From assembly GCF_000245015.1 (NCBI RefSeq), contig NZ_JH600070.1, positions 3,887,062-3,945,804 on the forward strand: a DNA stretch of 58,743 nt. Direction: 5' to 3'. Below, one piece after another: positions 43,636 through 54,100 of this stretch (position 1 is the stretch's first letter; each line of letters starts with the position of its first letter). Source of the DNA: Beggiatoa alba B18LD. Its GTDB lineage: Bacteria; Pseudomonadota; Gammaproteobacteria; Beggiatoales; Beggiatoaceae. A model generated the notes under the pieces. That model saw nothing but the letters and a program-made list of their open reading frames with translations. It was not told where the DNA came from and ran no database searches. Made by a program: the position numbers and the translations under genes.

Positions 43636-45045
43636 TTACCGTCCATAAATGTCTTCAAAGCGGATAATGTCATCTTCGCCTAAGTAAGCACCTGATTGAA
43701 TTTCAACGATTTCCAAAGGAATTTTGCCTGGGTTTTCTAAGCGATGCTTGACCCCAAGTGGGATATAAGTCGATTGATTTTCAGTCATTAAAAAGGTGTC
43801 TTCACCACAAGTGACTTTTGCAGTCCCTTTGACGACAATCCAGTGTTCGGAGCGGTGGTGGTGCATTTGTAATGAGAGGCTAGAACCAGGTTTGACCATG
43901 ATGCGCTTTACTTGAAAACGGCTTTCTACATCAATGTTTTCGTAAGTTCCCCAAGGTCTATGGACTTTACGGTGTAAATCTGCCTCTTGGCGTGCTGTAT
44001 TTTTTAAATGGGTGACGATTTTTTTTACATCTTGTACTTGGTCTTTATGGGCAACCAGTACGGCATCAGCGGTTTCTATCACAATGTGATTATCTAACCC
44101 AATCGCGGCAAGTAGGCGATATTCTGCACGTAAATAACTATTTTTCACATTTTCGGCAATCACATCACCAAGTAAAACATTACCTTGCTTATCTTGAGCA
44201 CTCACTGCCCAAAGTGCTGTCCATGCGCCGACATCGCTCCAACCTGCATCAAGCGGTAATACGGCGGCTGCCTCGGTGTGTTCCATCACTGCATAGTCGA
44301 TGGAATCACTGGGGCAATTATTAAAGGCATTGGCATCTAAACGTAAAAAATCTTGGTCTTGGGTCGCATGACTCAAAGCTTGTTGGCAAGCAGCAAAAAT
44401 GGCAGGGGCAAACTTTTCTAATTCTTCTAAATAACGGCTGGCTTTAAACAGGAACATGCCGCTATTCCAATAATACTCGCCTGATTCAACATAATGTTGT
44501 GCAGTGGCTAAATTAGGTTTTTCGACAAACTTTTCTACCTTATAGCCTTGTGTTTGGGGAATCGTTTGTGCAGCTTTGATATAGCCGTATCCTGTCTCTG
44601 CGCAGTTGGGCACGATGCCAAAAGTGACCAGATAATTTGCCTCTGCCAGTGGAATCGCTTGCTTTAACGTTGAGCAGAATTGTTCTGTGGCAGTAATAAT
44701 GTGGTCAGCAGGCAGTACCAATAATAAGGCATCGGGGTGTTGCTGTACCGCATGTAATGCAGCAACGGCAACCGCTGGGGCGGTATTACGTCCACTGGGT
44801 TCTAATAAAATGTTCTCCGCTTGGAGATTGAGCACCCGTAATTGTTCAGCAACCAGAAAACGGTGGCTTTCATTGCAAACCATTAAGGGGCGTAGCGGTT
44901 GTCCTAATCCCGCTAATCGTAAAATTGTATCTTGTAATAATGTGTTGTTACCGACTAACGCTAATAATTGTTTAGGATAATGTTCGCGTGATAAAGGCCA
45001 TAATCGACTACCCACACCACCCGATAAAATAACAGGAATTAACAT
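43636..45045 (-). CDS. manC: Mannose-1-phosphate guanylyltransferase / mannose-6-phosphate isomerase
   Basis: This 469-residue bifunctional protein starts with the nucleotidyltransferase motif VILSGGVGSRLWPLSREHYP and contains EPSGRNTAPAVAVAAL, FVEKPN and DAGWSDVGAWTALW. The C-terminal cupin has the isomerase site (RPWGTYENIDVESRFQVKRI, SLQMHHHRSEHW and EIVEIQSGAYLGEDDIIRFED). It makes GDP-mannose for exopolysaccharide or O-antigen. The symbol could equally be algA, cpsB or xanB. It stands alone, without polysaccharide genes nearby. Confidence 0.95.
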   Translation of the reverse strand: MLIPVILSGGVGSRLWPLSREHYPKQLLALVGNNTLLQDTILRLAGLGQPLRPLMVCNESHRFLVAEQLRVLNLQAENILLEPSGRNTAPAVAVAALHAVQQHPDALLLVLPADHIITATEQFCSTLKQAIPLAEANYLVTFGIVPNCAETGYGYIKAAQTIPQTQGYKVEKFVEKPNLATAQHYVESGEYYWNSGMFLFKASRYLEELEKFAPAIFAACQQALSHATQDQDFLRLDANAFNNCPSDSIDYAVMEHTEAAAVLPLDAGWSDVGAWTALWAVSAQDKQGNVLLGDVIAENVKNSYLRAEYRLLAAIGLDNHIVIETADAVLVAHKDQVQDVKKIVTHLKNTARQEADLHRKVHRPWGTYENIDVESRFQVKRIMVKPGSSLSLQMHHHRSEHWIVVKGTAKVTCGEDTFLMTENQSTYIPLGVKHRLENPGKIPLEIVEIQSGAYLGEDDIIRFEDIYGR

Positions 45046-45450
45046 TGTGAATTATCACCTTAATGTCATGAGGCTTATTTATAATGCCGCATATTATAAC
45101 TGGGTCGCTTTGGATTCAAAAATATAAGCTGATGGCTTGTATGATAACGGTTTGACGAATGTTCATTGATAAGCAAAATACCTTTTGTTAATTATATCGA
45201 CGGATAGTATTGAAATTATTTTGCAATGCTTATGTATAGATTTTTCTTAATTATAAAAATAAGTTAGTTTTTATTGTTTCCTGAAACGCATTAGAAATTT
45301 ATAGGCAATATTTGTACTTATCTTTTATGGGATATAATTGCCAGATATAAAATAAAAATTTAGCATGAATATTTTGATAATTTCTTAAGTTGTTTATAAG
45401 TTTTTCATGCTATAACCGTTTATTAAAGCAAGGAAAAGAAGGAGGAGATT
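45046..45450. other. 405-bp divergent intergenic region between manC and the exonuclease gene
   Basis: This very AT-rich stretch has no frame or known repeat. It should contain both divergent promoters. Its last bases, AAGAAGGAGGAG (45437-45447), are the ribosome binding site of the exonuclease gene. Confidence 0.5.
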
Positions 45451-46104
45451 GTGTGTTCAGCCAACCATATGAGTACACATTGCACTGAGGCGACATTGTT
45501 AAAAAAAATCGTCGCAAATGATAAAACCCGTTTTGTTGTACTTGATACTGAAACAACGGGATTATTACCCTATGCAGGAGACGAAATTGTCTCTATCAGT
45601 TTATTAGAAATGCGGGGCTTAGAATTTACAGGACGAGAATACAAAAGTTTAGTAAATCCACGTCGTTCGATTCCTGTCATGTCCACCGCATTGCACCGTA
45701 TTAGTGACAGCGATGTTGCTAATAGTCCGTATATCGACGATATTTTGGACGAAATTGTCGAGTTTATTGGAGATGCGATTATCGTCGGGCATCATGTAAA
45801 TTTTGACTTATGTTTTATTAATAAAGCGTTACAACGTAAATTAGTTTGGCAACTACCTAATTTATGGATAGATACAATGTTATTGTATATTGCCTATAGT
45901 GGTAACTTAGGACATTACAGCCTTGATGATGTTGCAAAGTCGTTTCAAATTAAAAACCCCGCACGTCATACTGCATCGGGTGATGCGCAAGTGACAGGGC
46001 AAATTTTTCAATGTATGACAAAACAACTATTGTCGAATACAAGCCTTGCCTCTGAGCTGATAGACTTGCAATATAAGGTTATGACGAGCTTCTGGAAACT
46101 TTAA
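45451..46104 (+). CDS. DnaQ-like 3'-5' exonuclease (DEDDh type)
   Basis: The GTG at 45451 follows the very strong GGAGGAG; ATG at 45469 (MSTHCTEATL) is an alternative. The 217-residue protein carries all DEDDh residues: Asp and Glu in VVLDTETTGLLPYAGDEIV, Asp in IVGHHVNFDLCFINKAL, and His and Asp in RHTASGDAQVTGQIF. It resembles the epsilon-type proofreading exonucleases and, more closely, the stand-alone PolC/DnaQ-like nucleases sometimes encoded next to CBS-domain nucleotidyltransferase genes. No such gene is adjacent here. The cellular role (proofreading, repair or RNA processing) cannot be decided. Confidence 0.88.
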   Translation: MCSANHMSTHCTEATLLKKIVANDKTRFVVLDTETTGLLPYAGDEIVSISLLEMRGLEFTGREYKSLVNPRRSIPVMSTALHRISDSDVANSPYIDDILDEIVEFIGDAIIVGHHVNFDLCFINKALQRKLVWQLPNLWIDTMLLYIAYSGNLGHYSLDDVAKSFQIKNPARHTASGDAQVTGQIFQCMTKQLLSNTSLASELIDLQYKVMTSFWKL

Positions 46105-46137
46105 TTTTACTTGGCTGTTATCTCAACCCCGTGATAA

Positions 46138-46180
46138 AAAAACCGCTTAAAATCCTTAATGTTTTAAGCGGTTTTTTTAT
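46138..46180 (+). terminator. Rho-independent terminator after the exonuclease gene
   Basis: AAAAACCGCTTAAAA pairs with TTTTAAGCGGTTTTTTT around a 9-nt loop; the T tract is strong on the plus strand. Confidence 0.93.
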
Positions 46181-46221
46181 TTATCCCTATCAGACAGAAA
46201 AAACACAAACTCTGTGATGTT

Positions 46222-47316
46222 ATGAAAAGTTATTTAAATACTACTGCATTCGACCATCAAGCGATTCCCCAGCTAGGCATTTTATTAATCAACCTTGGCA
46301 CGCCTGATGAAGCAACGCCACAAGCCTTACGCCGTTATTTGGCTGAATTTTTAGCTGACCCTCGCATTACAGAACTACCGCGCTGGTTTTGGTGGTTTAT
46401 CCTACATGGCATTATTTTAAGAACACGCCCTGCCAAATCTGCAAAAAAATATCAACAAATTTGGACGGCAACAGGCTCACCATTGCTAAATATTAGCCAA
46501 CAACAAGTTGAGAAATTACAAACAGTTTTAACCCAACAGTTTCAATCACCTGTCACTGTTGCGATGGGTATGCGTTACGGCAACCCCTCAATTGCGGCAG
46601 GGTTAGAACAATTACGCAAAGCCAATGCACAACGCATTCTTTGCTTACCCCTATATCCGCAGTATTCCTCCGCCTCAACAGGTTCTACCTTTGATGCACT
46701 TAGCCAAGCGTTTAAAACATGGCGTTGGATACCTGATGTGCGTTTTATCTCACATTATCATGACTTTCCTGCCTATATTCACGCCTTAGCAAACAGCATT
46801 CAACAACACTGGGCAACCCATGGACAAGGCGAAAAATTATTATTTTCTTTTCATGGTATTCCACAACGCTTTTTTTCAGCAGGCGACCCTTACCCCTGCG
46901 AATGTCAAAAAACCGCCCGTTTAGTTGCGGAAAAATTGGGATTAGCCGACACCCAATGGCAAGTTGCGTTTCAATCCCGTTTTGGGCGTGAGGCATGGAT
47001 ACAACCATACACCGATGAAACCTTAATCCAATGGGCAAAAACAGGGACAAAACGGGTGGATGTTATCTGTGCAGGATTTACCGCTGACTGTTTAGAAACC
47101 TTAGAAGAAATTGACATTGAAAACCGTCAGTTATTTCTCAACAATGGCGGACAAGTCTTTCACTACATTCCCGCTTTAAATGCGGAAGATTTACATATTC
47201 AAGCACTCGCTGAATTAGTAAAACAACACGCCCAAGGTTGGTCAGATAAACCCTTAAGCGTTTTACAAGCAGAAGCGCGACAACGTGCACAAAGAGCCGC
47301 AGACGCTCAAAAATAA
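46222..47316 (+). CDS. hemH: Ferrochelatase
   Basis: The 364-residue protein shows LGILLINLGTPDEATPQALR, PLLNISQQQVEKLQ, MRYGNPSIAAGLEQL, LPLYPQYSSASTGS, the catalytic His in LLFSFHGIPQRFFSAGDPYP and the Glu-rich CAGFTADCLETLEEIDIE. It inserts ferrous iron into protoporphyrin IX, the last step of haem synthesis. CQKTARL follows the Cys that in some gammaproteobacteria participates in Fe-S or metal binding. The gene is followed after 27 nt by a thioesterase and probably forms a two-gene unit with it. Confidence 0.97.
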   Translation: MKSYLNTTAFDHQAIPQLGILLINLGTPDEATPQALRRYLAEFLADPRITELPRWFWWFILHGIILRTRPAKSAKKYQQIWTATGSPLLNISQQQVEKLQTVLTQQFQSPVTVAMGMRYGNPSIAAGLEQLRKANAQRILCLPLYPQYSSASTGSTFDALSQAFKTWRWIPDVRFISHYHDFPAYIHALANSIQQHWATHGQGEKLLFSFHGIPQRFFSAGDPYPCECQKTARLVAEKLGLADTQWQVAFQSRFGREAWIQPYTDETLIQWAKTGTKRVDVICAGFTADCLETLEEIDIENRQLFLNNGGQVFHYIPALNAEDLHIQALAELVKQHAQGWSDKPLSVLQAEARQRAQRAADAQK

Positions 47317-47343
47317 CTGAATGCCTGATTGAGGTTTCATAAA

Positions 47344-47754
47344 ATGACAGAAACACCGAAAAAACTACTTTATCGTTATTCATTTCCCATTCGCTGGTCA
47401 GATATGGACGCATTGGGACATGTGAATAATTCACGTTATTTCACCTTTATGGAACAAGCACGGATTGAATGGCTAGATAGCTTAGGCATGAAATTAGAAG
47501 GCGAAGAAGGCCCTGTCTTAGTCAAAGCTGAATGCAATTATTTACTGCCGATTGTTTACCCCGCGACGATTACTGTTGATACCTACGTTGGCAAAACAGG
47601 GAGAAGCAGTGTGCCATTTATTCACGAAATTTATGACAGCCAACAACCAACTAAAATCTATGCACAAGGACATGTTGTAATGGTTTGGGTCAATTACCAC
47701 ATGGGAAAATCACTACCACTCCCCGATTTATGGCGACAACACTTTGACGCTTAA
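47344..47754 (+). CDS. Acyl-CoA thioesterase of the YbgC/4HBT hot-dog family
   Basis: The ATG at 47344 follows TGAGG; an upstream in-frame TTG (47329) would add five residues. The 136-residue protein has the hot-dog signature SDMDALGHVNNSRYFTFMEQ with the catalytic Asp, and LVKAECNYLLPIVYPATITV. Such enzymes hydrolyse acyl-CoA thioesters. It is smaller than and distinct from FabZ in this window. It lies directly after hemH. Confidence 0.9.
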   Translation: MTETPKKLLYRYSFPIRWSDMDALGHVNNSRYFTFMEQARIEWLDSLGMKLEGEEGPVLVKAECNYLLPIVYPATITVDTYVGKTGRSSVPFIHEIYDSQQPTKIYAQGHVVMVWVNYHMGKSLPLPDLWRQHFDA

Positions 47755-47814
47755 CCTTAACCCCCTCCGCGATAAAAATAGCGTATTAACCCTCGCTTAA
47801 ATTCAATTAGATTC

Positions 47815-47843
47815 TTGTTTTTAGCTTGACTTATCGCTATACT
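47815..47843 (+). promoter_or_regulatory. Probable sigma-70 promoter of rpsO
   Basis: TTGTTT (47815-47820) and TATACT (47838-47843) are separated by exactly 17 bp. They lie about 50 bp upstream of the rpsO ATG, with AGGAG 9-14 nt before the start codon. The -10 box matches the consensus at five of six positions, the -35 box at three. Confidence 0.5.
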
Positions 47844-47893
47844 TGCGCGTTTAGGTAAAAATACTGTTTTATTTTCAGGAGACATTATCTGTC

Positions 47894-48160
47894 ATGCTAA
47901 CTGCCGAAACAAAAAGCAAAATTGTCCAAGAATATCAACGCTCCACTAACGATACGGGTTCTGCTGAAGTCCAAATCGCTTTATTAAGTGCCAATATCGA
48001 CAGCTTAACTTTACACTTCAAAAGCAATGGCAAAGACTTCCATTCTCGTCGTGGTTTATTAAGAATGGTGAGCAAACGCCGTAGCTTACTCGACTACCTC
48101 AAAAAAGAAGATTTCGCGCGTTATCAAACGTTAATCGCCAAACTTGGTTTACGCCACTAA
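47894..48160 (+). CDS. rpsO: 30S ribosomal protein S15
   Basis: The 88-residue protein is typical S15 ([56 protein letters not shown]). It binds the central domain of 16S rRNA. As in most gammaproteobacteria it immediately precedes pnp, 52 nt apart, without a strong terminator between them, so the two genes probably share transcripts. Confidence 0.99.
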   Translation: MLTAETKSKIVQEYQRSTNDTGSAEVQIALLSANIDSLTLHFKSNGKDFHSRRGLLRMVSKRRSLLDYLKKEDFARYQTLIAKLGLRH

Positions 48161-48212
48161 AAATATAGCCTTCCTCTTTTCAGTAAATGAGCGAGTCGGT
48201 TAAGGAGTTTCG

Positions 48213-50294
48213 ATGGATCCACTTAAAAAAACGTTTCAGTATGGTCAGCATAGCGTTACGCTAGAAACTGGCGAAATTGCACGTCAGGCTTCTGCTGCTG
48301 TCATGAGTAGCATGGGCGACACTGTCGTGTTAGTCACGGTTGTTGGGAGTAAAGAACCTTCAAAAGAAGGCGATTTTTTTCCGCTGACAGTGGATTATCA
48401 AGAGCGCACTTATGCCGCAGGAAAAATTCCTGCCAGCTTCTTTAAACGTGAAGGCAGACCTTCCGAAAAAGAAACCTTAACTTCTCGCTTAATTGACCGC
48501 CCGTTACGTCCTCTATTTCCTGAAGGATTTACCAACGAAGTCCAAATCGTTGCAACGGTTATGTCATTAGACCCTGAAATAGATCCCGATATTCCTGCCT
48601 TAATAGGGGCATCCGCAGCCCTTGCGCTCGCTGGTTTCCCCATGTTAGCAACCTTAGGGGCTGCACGGGTTGGCTACATCAATGGCGAATATGTGTTAAA
48701 CCCAACAGGGAAGCAACTACAACACTCTGCGCTTGACCTCGTGGTAGCAGGAACACGAACAGCCGTGTTAATGGTAGAGTCTGAAGCGACTGAATTAAGC
48801 GAAGAAATCATGCTCGGCGCAGTTCTGTTCGGACATGAACAATTACAAGTTGTTTTAGACGCTATTCAAAGTATGGTGACAGAAGCCAATCCAAGCCCTT
48901 GGGTCTGGAAACCTGTCACCTTAGACCCTGCTTTAGTCGAGCAGGTTAAAAATAGTGCAGAAAACCGTTTACGTGAAGCCTATCAAATCCGCGATAAACT
49001 AGTTCGCCGTGATACCATTGAAATAATTCGCAAAGAAGTCATCAGCCAACTTTGCGATGTTGAAGCCCCTCAATGGAGCGAGAGCCAAGTTAAATCAGCA
49101 TTAAGCAAGTTAGAAGAAAAAATCGTTCGTGGCAATATTCTCGGTGGTCTTCCCCGTATTGATGGGCGTGATAATCGCACCATTCGTCCGATTACCATCC
49201 GTACAGGTGTTTTACCACGCACCCACGGCTCTGCCCTGTTTACCCGTGGCGAAACGCAAGCCATCGTTGTCACCACCTTAGGCACAGAACGCGATGCCCA
49301 AGTAGTTGATGCCTTAGAAGGCGAACGCAAAGAAGGCTTTATGCTCCACTACAATTTCCCTCCCTACTGTGTGGGCGAAATTGGACGCATTGGCACACCG
49401 AAACGCCGTGAAATTGGACATGGTCGCCTTGCCCGTCGTGGTGTACAAGCCGTGATGCCTAATCAACAAACCTTCCCCTATTCCGTGCGCTTAGTCTCTG
49501 AAATTACCGAATCTAACGGCTCTAGCTCTATGGCGACCGTTTGCGGTGCAAGCCTTGCGTTAATGGATGCAGCTGTGCCTATCAAAGCCCCTGTTGCAGG
49601 AATCGCGATGGGTTTAATTAAAGAAGGCGATAACTTTGTGGTTCTCTCCGACATCATGGGCGATGAAGACCACTTAGGCGACATGGATTTTAAAGTTGCA
49701 GGGACGACAAACGGCGTTACCGCGTTGCAAATGGATATTAAAATCGACGGCATCACCCGTGAAATTATGGAAATAGCCTTAGCGCAAGCGAAAACAGGGC
49801 GGATGCACATTTTAGGCATTATGGGACAAGCCATCTCCACCCCGCGAGAAGAAATGTCCGTTCATGCACCCCGCATTACCAGCTTCCGCATTAAAACCGA
49901 CAAAATCCGTGATGTTATCGGTAAAGGTGGCGCGACCATTCGTTCAATCACCGAAGAAACAGGCGCAGTTATCGATATCAGTGATGACGGACTGGTTAAA
50001 ATCGCTTCTTCTGACCAAGCCGCCTCTGAAGAAGCTAAACGTCGGATTTTACAGATTACGACTGACGTTGAAGTCGGTGGAATTTATGACGGTAAAATTG
50101 CCAAATTAGTCGATTTCGGTGCATTTGTAACCATCTCCCCCGGAAAAGATGGTTTAGTCCATATTTCCCAAATCTCGGAAGAACGTGTCGACAAAGTAAC
50201 CGACAAATTGCGCGAAGGCGACACCGTTAAAGTAAAAGTTTTAGAAATTGATAAGCAAGGCAAAATCCGTTTAAGTATGAAAGGGATTCAATAA
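48213..50294 (+). CDS. pnp: Polyribonucleotide nucleotidyltransferase
   Basis: At 693 residues it is complete: a first RNase PH domain, the helical linker, a second catalytic RNase PH domain ([39 protein letters not shown]), a KH domain ([20 protein letters not shown]) and an S1 domain ([20 protein letters not shown] ... [10 protein letters not shown]). It degrades RNA phosphorolytically from the 3' end and is a degradosome partner. It lies downstream of rpsO and closes with a terminator. Confidence 0.99.
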   Translation: MDPLKKTFQYGQHSVTLETGEIARQASAAVMSSMGDTVVLVTVVGSKEPSKEGDFFPLTVDYQERTYAAGKIPASFFKREGRPSEKETLTSRLIDRPLRPLFPEGFTNEVQIVATVMSLDPEIDPDIPALIGASAALALAGFPMLATLGAARVGYINGEYVLNPTGKQLQHSALDLVVAGTRTAVLMVESEATELSEEIMLGAVLFGHEQLQVVLDAIQSMVTEANPSPWVWKPVTLDPALVEQVKNSAENRLREAYQIRDKLVRRDTIEIIRKEVISQLCDVEAPQWSESQVKSALSKLEEKIVRGNILGGLPRIDGRDNRTIRPITIRTGVLPRTHGSALFTRGETQAIVVTTLGTERDAQVVDALEGERKEGFMLHYNFPPYCVGEIGRIGTPKRREIGHGRLARRGVQAVMPNQQTFPYSVRLVSEITESNGSSSMATVCGASLALMDAAVPIKAPVAGIAMGLIKEGDNFVVLSDIMGDEDHLGDMDFKVAGTTNGVTALQMDIKIDGITREIMEIALAQAKTGRMHILGIMGQAISTPREEMSVHAPRITSFRIKTDKIRDVIGKGGATIRSITEETGAVIDISDDGLVKIASSDQAASEEAKRRILQITTDVEVGGIYDGKIAKLVDFGAFVTISPGKDGLVHISQISEERVDKVTDKLREGDTVKVKVLEIDKQGKIRLSMKGIQ

Positions 50295-50322
50295 CGCTTA
50301 ACGCTTGCATTGCCATTCACAT

Positions 50323-50379
50323 AACCTGTTTTTGCTATCCTTCAGCCACTTATCGGATACACAAAAACAGGTTTTTTTA
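50323..50379 (+). terminator. Rho-independent terminator after pnp
   Basis: AACCTGTTTTTG (50323-50334) pairs with CAAAAACAGG (50362-50371), followed by seven T residues; the loop is about 27 nt. Confidence 0.8.
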
Positions 50380-50402
50380 TTCGACATCTCATGAATCAAC
50401 TT

Positions 50403-50713
50403 AACCTGAGTTCGGCGATTTTCTTTTAAAAAGACAACAGCTTGTCTGAATCAGAATTCATCGAATTTTCAGAATTAGCAGGATTAAAAAGCGTGATTCA
50501 CCTGACTTTTTGGTTTGAGGGTTTTAAATCCTGTTAATTCTGAAAATCCTGATTCAGAAAATGTTTTAATTTTATCTGGTGAATCCCGATGAAAAACAAG
50601 AGAATAATCTCTGCCAGTCCTTCAACCCTTTTCTCGTGTTCCAACAGACCTGCTGGGTTTTCAAAACCTAGCAGGTCTCTGTTTTATTTTATAAATATCG
50701 TCGAACTCAGGTT
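50403..50713 (+). repeat. MITE-like 311-bp element, copy C
   Basis: It begins AACCTGAGTTCGGCGAT and ends ATCGTCGAACTCAGGTT. Its interior parallels copies A and B throughout (CTTGTCTGAATCAGAATTCA, the CTGATTCAGA arm, CTCTGCCAGTCCTTCAACCC and the AGACCTGCTGGG hairpin). It separates the pnp terminator from the accessory island at the right end of the window. Confidence 0.85.
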
Positions 50714-50869
50714 AGTAAATAATCAATGCTAGAAACTTTGATTTAAATAAAAAAATATTTATCTTCCTGATTGTTTAATTTAAAATATATCTCCTTGCTT
50801 TAACTACCTTTTTATATATCTAATTATATTACTGATATTTAACTACCTTATTATTTAATATAAAAAATT

Positions 50870-51161
50870 ATGACAATTACCTTTAAATTTTTAGAAGCTG
50901 GCTCGGGGGATTCAATTTTAATCTCAGCAGAGGGCAATAATATTTTGATAGATGGGTGAGTAAAATATCAGTTTATCGCTAAACATAGGTGGTGCATCAT
51001 TAGAAGTGATGCAACAATGCTTAGAAGTTCATAAACTGGACTTAAGTATAGGCAAATATCACTCTCTATTTATCACTACCAACAATTATTAGAAAAAAAT
51101 TATCCGCTTAAATCCTTCCCAGAAACTGCCTATTTTTTCAACTATCTTTCAAAGAAATAAA
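50870..51161 (+). pseudogene. Broken MBL-fold hydrolase gene
   Basis: From the ATG at 50870 a frame of 29 residues encodes MTITFKFLEAGSGDSILISA and then NNILIDG before a TGA at 50957. This is the typical start of ComEC-like/MBL-fold hydrolases (AGxGDSxLI ... ILIDGG), cut exactly at the second Gly. Downstream, short pieces in other frames remain (ASLEVMQQCLEVHKLDLSIG and YHYQQLLEKNYPLKSFPETA, ending in a TAA at 51159-51161), suggesting an internal deletion and frameshifts. It lies immediately before the helicase gene and may be a lost member of that operon. Confidence 0.65.
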
Positions 51162-51162
51162 C

Positions 51163-54100
51163 ATGTCCTCTAAATTTTTTACCAATAGTCATGAACGTAA
51201 TTTATTTGATAAATTTAAAGGTATTATCCATGACATGACGGGGTTACATGCTTTTCATGCAGTAATTGGTTACTTTCGCTCATCAGGCTATTTTGCATTA
51301 CAACCATATTTAACCAATGTCAAAGAGATACACATATTAATCGGAATCAATGTAGATCACTTATTTGCAGAAGCACAACGCAAAGGGCTGCTTTATTTTG
51401 GCGACGTTGATAAAGCAAAAGATGAATTTTTACGATGGTTTATTCAAGATATCAAAGAAGCAAAATATTCTAAAGAAGTTGAAGACGGTATTTTAATTTT
51501 TATCAATGATTTAATAAAAGAGAAAATTAAAGTTAGGGCGCATCATTCCAAAACTGTCCATGCAAAATTTTACTTATTTCTACCCGAACATCACACGCCC
51601 CATTCTGATGGCTGGGTTATTATGGGTTCTTCTAATTTGACAGAAGCTGGGCTGGGAATAAAAAAAACTGCTAATTATGAACTAAATATTGCTTTAAAAG
51701 ATTTTGATGATGTTAAGTTTCTTAAAGACGAATTTTCAACCCTTTGGGAGCAAGCGACAGAAATATTACCTGCTGATATTCAACGCTTTAAGGAAAAAAC
51801 ACACATAGGGCAATCATTTACCCCCTATGAACTTTATATCAGATTTCTCATAGAGTTTTTTGGAAAAAATATCGATTATGACCCAGATACTATTGGAGAT
51901 TTACCAAAGACCTATAAAAAACTTAGTTACCAAATTGATGCAGTTAATCAAGGATTCCAAATGCTCATTGAGCATAATGGGTTCTTTTTAGCCGATGTTG
52001 TGGGACTGGGTAAAACCATTGTTGCCGCAATGATTGCTAAACGATTTCTCATTGCCAATGGTTCTTTAAATACAAAAATATTAGTCGTTTATCCACCAAC
52101 ACTTGAAAAAAATTGGAAAAACACTTTTCGTCAGTTTGGTATTGACCGACATGCCAAATTTATTACCAATGGACGACTAGAAAAAATTATTAAAGGGGAA
52201 GATTTAAACTACTGGGCGAAAGAAGACTATGATTTAATTCTGGTTGATGAGGCACATCGTTATCGCAACCATAAATCAACCATGTTTAATAATTTACAAC
52301 AAATCTGTAAAACCCCTAGAAATGGAGAAGGTTTAATTCAAGGAACAAAAAAGAAAGTTATTCTCATCTCAGCAACGCCACTGAATAATCGCCCTCAAGA
52401 TTTATATTACCAACTTTTACTTTTCCAAGACGCACGGAAAAGCACACTACCCATAACAAATTTACAAAATTTCTTTAGTCCGATTATTCGTGATTATCAA
52501 GAGATTATGTTAAGTAGTGAACCAGACATTGAACAAATTCGCAAACTATACAGCCTAATTCGAGAAAAAATTATTTCTCAAATAACCGTGCGTCGAACCC
52601 GAAAAGACTTAAAAAATTATCCCAAATACCTAGAGGACTTAAATGCACAACATATTGTATTCCCTGAAATTGCTGCGCCAAGACCCAAAATTTATGAGTT
52701 GAGTACCAAATTAAGTAAATTGTTTTACCGCACTGTTTTCTACCTGACAGACGCAGACAAAATTAACTACACCCGTTACCAAGCCACTGCTTATCTAAAA
52801 CCAGAATTAAGAGAACAATATTACGAACAAGCAGTTACTTCATCAAAATCGCTTGCAGGTATTATGAAGACTTTTATGGTAAAACGTTTAGAAAGTAGTT
52901 TTACCGCGTTCAAAAAATCACTGAATAATTTAGAGACTACGACACAACGAATGATTCAAATGTTTGAAATGGGTAAAATTTTAATTGCACCCGACTTACA
53001 GATTAATGATTTAATGGAAAAAGGTTTTAGTATTGATGAGATAGAAACGCTCATTATGGAGGTAAACATTGATAATCCTAAAAATAATGTTTTTACACCC
53101 TATGATTTTGAAAACCATTTCATCGAAGGGTTACAGAAAGATGCAATGCTATTACAAGAGCTTATTAAAGAATGGTCAGCCATCACAGAAGACCCTAAAC
53201 TAGATACTTTTTTTAAAGTATTAGACGAAGAGTTATTGAACTCAATCATTAATCCAACAGGGCAACTCGTTATTTTTACTGAAAGCGTCGATACAGCAGA
53301 TTATTTACAAGAAAAGCTTGAAAAACGATTAAAGACAAAGGTTTTAAATGTTTCGGCTGATAATAGAAGTAAACTGTTTGAAACTATTCAAGAAAACTTT
53401 GATGCGAATTATACGGGTGAGAGGAAAGAAACATATAAGATACTAGTGACGACGGATGTATTGGCTGAAGGAATTAACCTACATCGCTGTAATGTCATCG
53501 TAAATTATGATACGCCTTGGAACGCAACTCGTTTAATGCAACGCATTGGGCGCGTAAATCGTATTGGTAGCATTGCTGGGGTTATTTATAACTATAATTT
53601 TTACCCGTCAAAACAAGGTGATGAAGAGATAAAACTTTATAATACTGCGTTAATTAAGTTACAAGGCTTTCATACTGCCTTTGGCGAAGATGCACAAATT
53701 TATACCCATGAAGAAATGTTAGAACAATTCGAATTATTTAAAGAAGGTACAAAAGATGATGAAGATAAACGTTTGTACTATTTACGTTTTATTCGTGAGT
53801 TTAAAGATAATAACCCCCAACTCTTTAAGCGAATTGCACAATTTCCAATGAAAGCAAGAACCGCTAGAAAAGTAGAAAATTCATCAACTGATAATTTGGC
53901 ACAAAACACTATTATTTTTTTAAAATCACCCTATAAAATTGAATTTTATAAGGTTGATAATGAATTGAAAACAAATGCTTTATCATTTTTAGAAGCCGCA
54001 CAATATTTTGAAGCAAATGTTAACGAACCCAGTTTTGATTTACCAATACAGCATTATGCTCAAGTAGAAGCCGCTTTACAGACCTTTGAACAAGATTTTT

